From NCBI GenBank assembly GCA_036877525.1, contig JAZGTH010000008.1, forward strand, positions 6,737,001 to 6,801,000: a DNA stretch of 64,000 nucleotides, given 5' to 3'. Both the position numbers and the translations under genes were made by a program. The notes below the pieces were generated by a model. That model did no database searches, was not told where the DNA came from, and saw nothing but the letters and a program-made list of their open reading frames with translations. This DNA comes from Chromobotia macracanthus (lineage: Eukaryota; Chordata; Actinopteri; Cypriniformes; Botiidae). Every line of letters starts with the position of its first letter. Position 1 is the first letter of the stretch. Positions 36,472 to 45,020 of the stretch are shown here, in pieces.

Positions 36472-37397
36472 CTATGACAGGACCATAACAGATTACCTTA
36501 GTTAAGAGATTAGTTTAAATATTTACTAACCTATATCCTGGGTAGGTAAAATATATTTTATGCTGCCACCTGGATCAAATCTAGAGCAGCACTCTTGATG
36601 AAACAGAAAATGTAGGCTTCACTAGACATACTAACACTTTATAAATTCTATATGATGGTCCTGATGAGCACACGGTTGTTTCAGATGATGCTAATGACAC
36701 CATTTACCTGCATAATACTATAAAGTGCTTCACATGCATTGCTTTTACTATATGTTTCTAAACAAATGAAATAATGAGCAACGCATAGGTACAGTAAGCA
36801 GGGTAGAGTCCAATACCTCAAGGTGGATAATATCAGGATGAAGGAGCTGTCTCGTTTGAAGTTTCTTCCCAACATTCTCCAAGTTCTATACAAAAAAACC
36901 AAAAGACAAAGTTTTGGACATTTAAACAGTGAAATGAACACAGATCATCTATCGCCCAAATCACAGAATTAGCTGAAGAAACAAACCTAGATCCTAAGCT
37001 GAGAAGATATAATTGATATAACATCGTGTACAACATGCAAATCTTTGACTTTACGACATATTTGACTTTACGACAACACAGTTTAAAGACAGTGAGAGGC
37101 ATTGTTAGATAAACACTATAATGTTTACCTTCAATATCTGAGCATTCCTCTCGTTCGCAGCTTGAGATCTCAGACACTGCTGTTGTTTCTTAGCCTTCTG
37201 CTGTTTATAATGCTCCTCCATCTGCTGTAGCAGTAATGCTCTTTTCCCCAATCTAAACCATTAATATTACATTTATTATCACGTGTAGTCTGATTTCAAG
37301 AATACAAAAACTAAACGAGACTTTTCTAAATACAGACAACTCACATTTCTTCATGTTTCTCGTTCAGCTCAAACTCGTGGTGTGAAGTTGAAGTCAT
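36280..37397 (-). CDS. c3orf14: c3orf14 homologue, complete (4 coding exons, 145 aa)
   Basis: A small, poorly characterised vertebrate protein with a coiled-coil N-terminal half. The spliced product begins MTSTSHHEFELNEKHEE and contains KRALLLQQMEEHYKQQ, then [31 protein letters not shown] and EWEQYLLGK, with a proline/basic tail RGKPPRPKPRSAV. The human protein has the same MTS start, KHEE, [33 protein letters not shown] pattern. The position next to fezf2 on the opposite strand agrees with human 3p14.2. All four exons have good splice sites, and none gives a long open frame by itself. A candidate RFX X-box lies 174 bp upstream of the start. Confidence 0.93.
36817..36885 (-). CDS. c3orf14: c3orf14 coding exon 3
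   Basis: 23 codons, [20 protein letters not shown] then HLE, between tatag and gtattg, phase 0. Confidence 0.92.
37129..37252 (-). CDS. c3orf14: c3orf14 coding exon 2
   Basis: After acceptor gtttag it encodes LGKRALLLQQMEEHYKQQKA and on to NERNAQILK; donor gtaaac. It is strongly coiled-coil and Gln/Lys-rich. Confidence 0.92.
37345..37397 (-). CDS. c3orf14: c3orf14 coding exon 1
   Basis: ATG plus 17 codons and two bases (MTSTSHHEFELNEKHEE) before the donor gtgagt. Confidence 0.9.
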
Positions 37398-37570
37398 TTA
37401 TAAACGCAGTCGTGAATGTTGAAGGGAAGAAATTGAACGGTTTAAAAAGACCTCAGACCTCAAGAGCAAGCAGGATTTCGCAAAAGTAAAATATGACATA
37501 TTTTATCATAATAAAGCCCTGGTTTTTAGCGTGAAGCCATTCCTACTAAATCCCTTCTGGAAAACATGTC

Positions 37571-37584
37571 GTCACCATGACAAC
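37571..37584. promoter_or_regulatory. candidate RFX X-box upstream of c3orf14
   Basis: GTCACC-AT-GACAAC fits the degenerate X-box RYYNCC(N0-3)RRNRAC. It lies 174 bp before the c3orf14 start codon in a short CpG-containing stretch. X-boxes are bound by RFX factors in promoters of ciliary genes. Confidence 0.5.
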
Positions 37585-37659
37585 CAACTACTCCGCTTGC
37601 GGAAACGACCGGTTTTGAACGCAAGGTTATGAGAATTGCGCCATCTATTGGTGTGGAGG

Positions 37660-38627
37660 AACAGTCTGATAATTGCAAGGCGTATTCTCACCTTTAGCTG
37701 GAAATAAAAAACTATTGAATGCTCATTATTTACTGAAAATTACTGGAATTTAATATAGCGAACGTTTCATTTGCTTGAATACACTGGCGTTTTTGTTAAA
37801 AAACTTTTATTATTTAAAAAAATGATTGTACTTGTGGACTTTGTAGCTATATTTAATACTTATTAAATACCATGTTATATTTATCCAGCGTAAGTATGTA
37901 CTGTAATTTCATCAGCTTCTCATGAACTGTTTTTATTCTAATTTGAACAAAATTAATATTAAAATATTTAAATGTTTTTAAAAGTGATTTTTGCATGTCA
38001 TTTTTTCAATAACTACACAATTTTCTGAGTAGTATGATAGTATATTATTAGCTTTTTATTCAACTGAACAGTATTACACATAAACAGCATCATTTTTATA
38101 TTTCAGTTTTCTAAATAAGCAAGTAATTAAATAATTACCTTTCAAAATCAAACTTCAAATTAAGGCACACAAGACATTCCAAAATATTTTCTGTCATTTG
38201 ATTTCTGTCAATCTGATTAAATCTATATAAAATAATTCATCACTAGAGAAACAAAAAAAGAACAATCATTTACACATTCATTTTCATATTTCAACTTTTC
38301 TTCATCACTACAAGTTTTGTCACTTTCTTTTTTCTCTGATGTCAGACTTACTATTTTGTCAGTGGAAAGACTACATGTATTTGCTTAACAGTAAAATCCA
38401 CTACAAACAAAAAGCAAAATGTTTGTATACCAAGTCAATAGAATCACCTTTTACAATCACTCATAACATTCATATTATCTCCTGTAAACCATTACATCCA
38501 ATCTCCTTTATCAATCAGTTACAAAAACAGAAAAATAGACCCATTAATAATACTCCATCATCTTTTATGTAAACAAAAATAATTGATATTAAATAAAAAC
38601 AATTTTTTTTTTAAATGACCACTAGTT
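37660..38627. other. spacer between c3orf14 promoter and OGFR-like gene
   Basis: Very AT-rich. It probably includes the 3'UTR of the OGFR-like gene at its right end. No coding feature seen. Confidence 0.7.
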
Positions 38628-40129
38628 TTAACATATTTCCATGTCACTTGACTGTTCTATTGGAATATCAACTGACATACTTTCATGATTAGCATCCTGA
38701 GACATGTTTAGTGATGTAACCTCTCCCCCATCTAGATTCTTCTCTCGACCTTGTGCACCATTTGAGATGAACTGTGAATGTTCATTTACTTCTTGCCCAC
38801 TGCCATTATTTTTATCAGTTTCCATAACTGATTCAGGTGATTGCCGACCCTGGACCCGACTACCTTTCTTACCATGTTGTTTAACTGTTATGTCTTTTGG
38901 TGTACTATTGCTTATACTGTCTTCTGCTGCGTTAGGTGCCCCACTCAATTCCTGCTTTTTGTTGGGTTCTTCATCCTCTTTTCCATGAGCATTCACTGCA
39001 GCACTGCTGGTTTTATTTTCTTCATGTGTATTCACTGCAGCACTGCTGTTTTCACTTTCCTCCATGTGTATTCACTGCAGCACTGATGTTTTCATTTTCT
39101 CCATGTGCATTCACTGCAGCACTGCTGTTTTCATTTTCTCCATGTGCATTCACTGCAGCACTGATGGTTTTATTTTCTTCATGTGTATTCACTGCAGCAC
39201 AGCTGGTTTCACTTTCCTCATGTGCATTCACTGCAGCACTGCTGTTTTCATTTTCTCCATGTGCATTCACTGCAGCACTGATGGTTTTATTTTCTTCATG
39301 TGTATTCACTGCAGCACAGCTGGTTTCATTTTCTCCATGTGCATTCAGTGTAGCACTGATGTTTTCATTTTCTCCATGTGCATTCACTGCAGCACTGATG
39401 TTTTCATTTTTTCCATGTGCATTCACTGCAGCACTGCTGGTTTTATTTTCTTCATGTGTATTCACTGCAGCACTGCTGGTTTTATTTTCTTCATGTGTAT
39501 TCACTGCAGCACTGCTGTTTTCATTTTCTCCATGTGCATTCAGTGTAGCACTGCTGTTTTCATTTTCTCCATGTGCATTCACTGCAGCACTGATGTTTTC
39601 ATTTTCTCCATGTGCATTCAGTGTAGCACTGATGTTTTCATTTTCTCCATGTGCATTTAGTTTAGCACTTCTGGTTTCATTTTCTCCATGTGCATTCACT
39701 GCAGCACTGATATTTTCATTTTCTCCATGTGCATTCACTGCAGCACTGCTGGTGTCATTTTCTCCACGTGCATTCAGTGTAGCACTGCTGGTGTCAGTTT
39801 CTCCATGTGCATTCACTGCAGCACTGCTGGTTTCACTTTCCTCATGTGCATTCAGTGTAGCCCCTTGCAGAATCTTCCTGGGACCCCATACAAACTTGCT
39901 TTTATCGTGAAAGAGTCTAAAGGCAAACCTAACTAGCTCCTTCCTTTCTGACTTGTCCAATACAGCAAACATGAAGTAATCTAGTACACTTGCTTTCACT
40001 CTTGGAAGGTTTTTGTTTTTAAGAGTTTCGATTAGAAAGAACTGGACCAGAGGGGCCTGATAATGCCGGAGTCCAAGAGTCCCCAGACACTTGAGAATGC
40101 GTGTGATGCGAAGGTTGTTGTGGGTATTT
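38628..40129 (-). CDS. OGFR-like exon 10, end of OGFr_N plus repeat tail
   Basis: After acceptor tttacag: NTHNNLRITRILKCLGTLGL, then QAPLVQFFLIETL, LDYFMFAV and KFVWGPRKIL, followed by about 22 copies of a 13-residue repeat. The frame stops at 39052 because of one extra G (minus strand) near 39060. In the shifted frame repeats 21-23 and an acidic Ser/Asn-rich tail ending SSDMEIC run to 38628. The open continuation argues for a recent change, a polymorphism or a sequence error. Confidence 0.85.
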
Positions 40130-41946
40130 CTGTAAAAGGAAAAAGAAAGCCACTCTGACAATTAGAAATTCCTAAAAAGCACTTAAATAACATCATACAA
40201 AATGAATCTAACAGAAAAAAAGTGACAGTGTAAACCTGTTCAAGTTGTCAAAGCGTTCTTTCCAGTTAGCAGAACGTTCCAGCTCTCCTGTATCCTTGCT
40301 AATCAAGCATATGCCGTAGAAATCCAACATGAGCTCATATGATTTCACCAAATTCTTCTTTGCTTTATTATCCTTACGAAAATGCTAGAAAACAGGATCA
40401 ATTTGATTTTAAAGATCCTCAATTTTTCTAAATACCCTAAACAACAGAATAGAGACTCATGTTTTCTAAGATTTCTAAGATCTTTTGTTAAATGAATATA
40501 AACACTGAAGCAACATTTTAAGAATCTCTAAATCGCATGTTTTAAACTCACTCTTATTTCTTCTTTTGTGAGCACATGTGCTTGCCAGTTCATCCCTTGC
40601 TCTTGTATTGGAAACAACCTGCAGCGTTGTTTTAAAAAAAGCAAAGAGTTTCAGATAAAAAAAAACCCTACATAGATTAAACAGATTAAGATGGAGATCA
40701 TGGCTGTGTTGTAACAGGATCTAACCACTGAATGTAGGAGTGAACGTATTCCAGCCGGTCATAGTCTCCCCACCATTCTGTGTGAAATTCATCAATGTTA
40801 AAATCTGCAAAATAAAGATAATATAATATAAATTATTATATCTATCATTATGTATATATATATATTTATTTATATTATTAAGAACTTGTCTTCTTTAAAT
40901 CAAACTTGCACTAAATCAAAATAATAAATAGTAAGTTTAACTGTAGCATGAGCACATTGACATACTGTCTGGCATGGATCTCCTTAAGCCTGTGTAAAAC
41001 TCCAGGTTGTAAAAGACATCCTGGAAAAAATAGCAATAATGAAAAACAACAAAGAATAAACAAAATGCCATATATAACTTCATTTCCAAGTATCTTCTTC
41101 AATAAAGACTCCATTTTGTGGTCTAAAACAAGACTGAGTTTAATAAAAAACTTAAACACAGATATGTTAGAAATGACTAATTCTGAATATATACAGAAGA
41201 GAAACAATAAAGCAAGTGTTGGATTACTTACCTCATCTGACACATCGTCACCATAACTCTAGATTTAAAAACAAAGTGATTGTATAAAACTGTCAGGAAG
41301 TTGTCAGTACTTTAATCTAAGAAACTGAGGACAGCAAAAATTGTGCACATTTTTTTGTCTTAATATTATTAAGAATAATCTGCCAAACAGATTTTATGGT
41401 ATAAAAAGTTAAACAGAGGACTCATGTGGCCCTCATGTGGCCTTAAACTTTGCCCTTGACATCAACAAAGTTCTCCTCTAATGTGGGGTAAGTTGTGTAT
41501 CTTTCACTTTCTATGTCTGTATGTTATGGGGGTTGTCTTTTAAGAGACAAAACTCCCTGAAATATACATGTGGTGCCACATTCATCAAATTTGATTTTTT
41601 GAATGTAATTACACTTACCTGGTAACTATGGCGAAAAGTTTGCATACTCAATGCACTCTGTTTTTTTGTCATTGCAGATGTCTGTAACACATTGACAGTG
41701 ACCTAGTTAAAATCTTTACTGATATATGTATTGTGCCACAAAATAGATGATTAGGTAGATGAAGATAAACAGGTGCAATTGCAATAAAACTGAAACATTT
41801 CCTTGCCGTCTTCTCCAAATACAGACTACTTCTTGTTAAGTAAAAGTGAAAGTGACATTTTGTCAGGTATAGAAACCCATACTCAAAATGTGACTTCTTC
41901 ATTTACTCCCTGCAAGTCATGAACACACACACACCCAGATGTACGT

Positions 41947-41977
<31 letters not shown>

Positions 41978-42911
41978 TAAATGCTAAACAAAGAAACAGG
42001 TGGTATACTTACTTTATCTGCGTTAACATCATCAAGGTTCTAGAATCAGAATAAAATTTATTGTAGGAATGAATAAATTAATTGAACAATTGAATAAATA
42101 CAGTAAGTTCAGAATGTATAATAATTTCTCTTTCTTTGCCTAGAAATCAATTTAAGTTAACGTGTCACATCTTACCCCGCACTCTTTTTTATTTTTAGGG
42201 TAATTAAACTTACCCAGCAACTATGCCGAAACTGTTGCATGTCCCTCGCAGCATTCATGCTTCTGCCACTCATTCTTTTTGATGGCTGAAAACATGCAAA
42301 AATCATTACTAATAAGTTTCAGAGATTCATTATTAGGGTGTAAGTTATTGTCCTCATCACTGCTCATCTAGTTTGTAGCTCTATAATTATCAATGTTTCT
42401 TTGTATTCATCATGATTGTTCCAAGACAATCAAAAATTATGGGCATGCACTGGATTGCACAAAATTCTCCTGAATAAAAACATCCAATTTTCATGAAATC
42501 TAAAGCACATGTGTTACATGTATCACACCTTAATAAAATATAAACGTTTGTGCTGATTGGAAGAGGTTTCGAAATGTATCCCTTATGTATTAATTTATGT
42601 ATCCAAACACAGAGCTGATTGTGTAGATCTACAATGTAATGACCATTAAGTTTATGTATTCATAATACACTAGACAGACAGACAGACAGACGAAAAGACA
42701 GATAGAAACTATGTATAACGTGCATTGTGATTTATACATCTCTTCAGTCATACTACGGAGATCGTTTCTAAAACAATTGTAAAACAAACACCAGTTATAT
42801 TCCCACACATACCTTGTTTCTGAATGTTTTAATGTCGTCTTCCCACGTGGAGTCATACTCGCATTCATCATCTGGCTCCATGTCAATCTGCTTTGTTAAT
42901 TTCACACTCAT
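38628..42911 (-). CDS. opioid growth factor receptor-like gene (OGFr_N), 10 coding exons, with repeat tail and frameshift
   Basis: OGFR-family proteins bind opioid growth factor (Met-enkephalin) at the nucleus and restrain proliferation; function here is by family only. The start MSVKLTKQIDMEPDDECEYD followed by STWEDD recalls the OGFR N-terminus. Exons 2-10 give the OGFr_N fold: RDMQQFRH, NLEFYTGLRRSMPD, the HSYIQWLFPIQEQGMNW block, SYELMLDFYGI, HNNLRITRILKCLGTLGL, QAPLVQFFLIETL, LDYFMFAV and KFVWGP. It differs from human OGFR in the tail: 13-residue repeats rather than 20-residue ones. Read as given, the frame ends at 39052 (563 aa). One extra base in the array separates it from a 145-codon continuation ending at 38628. 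The paralogue (ogfr or an ogfr-like duplicate) is unclear, so no symbol is given. Confidence 0.9.
38980..39861 (-). repeat. 39-bp coding minisatellite (13-residue repeat)
   Basis: About 22.6 units of consensus AAVNAHGENENSS, with variants ATLNAHGENENIS, AAVNTHEENKTSS and AAVNAHEESETSC. The unit length is a multiple of three, so long open frames also appear on the plus strand. Confidence 0.97.
40236..40384 (-). CDS. OGFR-like exon 9
   Basis: Encodes KNLVKSYELMLDFYGICLIS followed by WKERFDNLN; acceptor ttctag, donor gtttac. It matches SYELMLxFYGI of the family. Confidence 0.9.
40552..40618 (-). CDS. OGFR-like exon 8
   Basis: LFPIQEQGMNWQAHVLTKEE then IR; acceptor ctgcag, donor gtgagt. It equals the LFPLREPGVNW block of human OGFR. 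Confidence 0.9.
40726..40804 (-). CDS. OGFR-like exon 7
   Basis: FNIDEFHTEWWGDYDRLEYV then HSYIQW; acceptor tttgcag, donor gttaga. The HSYIQW motif is diagnostic for OGFr_N. Confidence 0.9.
40966..41020 (-). CDS. OGFR-like exon 6
   Basis: DVFYNLEFYTGLRRSMPD plus one base; acceptor tttccag, donor gtatgt. It matches the NLSFYRNE region of OGFR. Confidence 0.88.
41232..41258 (-). CDS. OGFR-like exon 5 (27-nt micro-exon)
   Basis: SYGDDVSDE between tctag and gtaagt, phase 0. It has the same length and phase as exon 3 and shares its D-D-V-x-x-D pattern. Confidence 0.8.
41619..41657 (-). CDS. OGFR-like exon 4 (second FRHSY copy)
   Basis: SALSMQTFRHSYQ between acag and gtaagt, phase 0. It aligns with the last 39 nt of exon 2 (24 of 39 identical), and the resemblance continues into the intron: gtaagtgtaattac against gtaagtttaattac. 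Confidence 0.75.
42013..42039 (-). CDS. OGFR-like exon 3 (27-nt micro-exon)
   Basis: NLDDVNADK between ttctag and gtaagt, phase 0 on both sides. It is paralogous to exon 5. Confidence 0.75.
42214..42285 (-). CDS. OGFR-like exon 2 (first RDMQxFRH copy)
   Basis: 24 codons, PSKRMSGRSMNAARDMQQFR then HSCW, phase 0. It corresponds to the human RMTGSRNWRATRDMCRYRHNY segment. Confidence 0.85.
42813..42911 (-). CDS. OGFR-like exon 1
   Basis: 33 codons from ATG; contains CEYDSTWEDDIKTF, then donor gtatgt, phase 0. The acidic DSTWEDD matches the OGFR N-terminus. Confidence 0.85.
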
Positions 42912-43033
42912 ATTTCTTACAAACAGCCAACTTGTATTGAACAAGTATCTCAGACCCCAGATTATAAAGTTTATCAGACGACGGTACATAAAGATTAACA
43001 CCAATTAAAGCTACTAGTACTAGTTGAACAACA

Positions 43034-43083
43034 CCAGTTTTCTTTCTCACTGCAAGAGAAATTGAAACTGCTGAAACGAAAGT
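43034..43083 (-). promoter_or_regulatory. ISRE and IRF-like cluster upstream of the OGFR-like gene
   Basis: GAAATTGAAACT at 43058-43069 is a perfect GAAANNGAAACT interferon-stimulated response element, 147 bp before the start codon. GAAACGAAAGT (43073-43083) and, on the other strand, GAGAAAGAAAACT (near 43036-43048) are further IRF-like sites. This predicts induction through ISGF3/IRF factors. Confidence 0.6.
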
Positions 43084-43112
43084 ATTTCTACACTTGATCA
43101 ACAAGGAAGGAG

Positions 43113-43120
43113 TGACGTCG
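43113..43120. promoter_or_regulatory. CRE/ATF-like site
   Basis: TGACGTCG, one mismatch from the TGACGTCA CRE, in the same upstream region of the OGFR-like gene. Confidence 0.35.
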
Positions 43121-43243
43121 AGTTAGCTCAGAGGTTGCCAGGTCTTGCTTAAATGTTCTTCCACAACGAAATGTACAGATCAGGTATGAGCAGATCTATT
43201 ATAATGTTTGTGAAATATTTGCTTCACCTGTTGCACACTGCAG

Positions 43244-43244
<1 letters not shown>

Positions 43245-43325
<81 letters not shown>

Positions 43326-43327
43326 TA
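43245..43327. repeat. (AT)n microsatellite, self-complementary
   Basis: About 80 bp of alternating AT with one phase break in the middle. It can form a cruciform. Confidence 0.95.
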
Positions 43328-43869
43328 TTCCACAGCTTATAGATATTTCTTAAAACATTATCATCATAATCATGATACAGTGTCTTTTTTGTAATGTCAG
43401 TTGTTTGCTTGATTGGTTGTAAATCAAGTATCTGTATGTACCACATGAAATGATTTGGATTTTTGAGGGTTTTAAATACTCTCTGTCTCTGTTATATACA
43501 TTGACCGGTTAAAGGCTCTTTAGGGTGAAAATGTCAAATGTTTTGTCAATGGCGAAAGATGTTTTTGCAAAAAGATCATGTGATTAACATAATAAATTAG
43601 CCAGAAACACTTTAGGTTTGGAAAGAACTAATTACTTATTAGCTATAATGTGTTTTACATTACCAAACAACAATATTACACAACAAAGAATGTGGGTGAC
43701 ATTCGCACACCTCTGGCTATGCTTGTTCTGCAGTACTGTCTAGAATGTGAAAACATTTACTTTTTCAGATGGACTTCCTCGTCTGCCTTCTAATTAAACA
43801 TTGTGACTATTCTAATAATTCCAGTAAAACAGTACTGCACAATTCCATGCCTTTCTAGCGTATTTCTAC

Positions 43870-44245
43870 ATAGTTTTGGGTAAAGTATTTTCTGTTCCAG
43901 AAAGACAATGCCCTGTGCACAGAATAAGGTCCGCTGTAACAGGGATGCGGGTAAACACAGAGTGTAGGGCCTATCTCATGATTGAGATTCCGTTTCTTCC
44001 CAAACATCAATAGGGTTTAAGTCTGGGTGCAGGTCAGTAAAGTTCTTCCACAACAGACTCAGTTAACCATTTCTATACTGACATCACTTTGTGTATACAC
44101 AGAGCCCTCCACAAACTGTTGCAACAGAGCTAAAAACCCACAGTTCTCTCGTTTGTCATTAGTCCCAACAGAACTGACTGTAATGGACAAACCCATTCAT
44201 AAGTAAGAGGTATACTCATACTTCTGGCCATATAATGTGCTTGAT
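43870..44245. mobile_element. Tc1/mariner-like transposon remnant
   Basis: gcaggtcagtaaagttcttc, then cacaacagactcagttaacc, cactttgtgtatacac and ccacaaactgttgcaacag match, in order, the reverse strand of a widespread fish Tc1-like element. The right end atacttctggccatataatg resembles its terminal inverted repeat. It is heavily decayed and internally deleted; no transposase frame survives. Confidence 0.55.
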
Positions 44246-44749
44246 TGCCCAAAATGAAGTGTTAAATAATACGTTTTAACAAATTCAAAGAAATCTGTGA
44301 TTGGGGATTTATGAAATATTAGTTTATTAGATGATGAATTTATATTATTTTTCCAATATCTTTCTATAATTTGTGAACCTCTGACAAAACTGTGCTTAAT
44401 ATGCTTACTACTTTATAACTTCGTACGTCAACAAAGGTTATTTATAGGAGCGTCTTACAATATCACGTTTATATTGCCCCGTGGTGGAAGTATTTTGATA
44501 ATTTTTCTTTACCTGCGATATCTACACATACCCACTAGGGGACAGTTTTGCCCTGTATAATGCAGCAGGTAATTTTAATGCACAGGTTTCCATCAGTGGT
44601 ATTTTCTCTGAGACAGTGTTCTTAAAAACAAAACGAATAACAAAATAAACAACATAAAAACAGAACAAAACAGATATTTAGAAATATAAGACATAAGAAA
44701 CAGTATGTAAATCACTAACTTTCCAAAAGTAAGTCCTGCAGAAATACAG

Positions 44750-45020
44750 ACGTCACATGTAAAGAGGTGACACGCCCACTGGGTTATGATTGGCTCATTA
44801 ACCTGTCACTCTGTCGATGTGGTAATGTCCGCCCCCCGGACAGGCCTATCAAACAGGGTAAAAAATTGGTTTGAATCGCTCGCTGGTGAATGAGTAATTA
44901 AAAATGAATTTAATTACAAGGTAACAATTCACTCGGAATACTCGGAAATCACAACTTTTGCCTACCTCGGATTAGAAAAGAAAAACGCCCTGATCTGTAA
45001 GTGAACCGGTGTTTAGTGAG
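44750..45020. promoter_or_regulatory. promoter-like patch with CCAAT/GC features
   Basis: tgattggctcatt (CCAAT on the minus strand), tccgccccccgg (GC box) and tcgctcgctgg lie within about 130 bp. A donor-like ctgtaagtgaaccgg follows near 44995. No downstream exon was recognised. Confidence 0.3.

Noticed and set aside
38936..39910. 324-aa plus-strand open frame (repeats of FSPCAFTAAL type) and a second 198-aa frame
   Set aside because: A shadow of the minus-strand OGFR-like repeat. The 39-bp unit is a multiple of three, so stop-free frames repeat on the other strand.
43180..43446. 88-aa minus-strand frame with an (IY)n run
   Set aside because: Translation of the (AT)n microsatellite.
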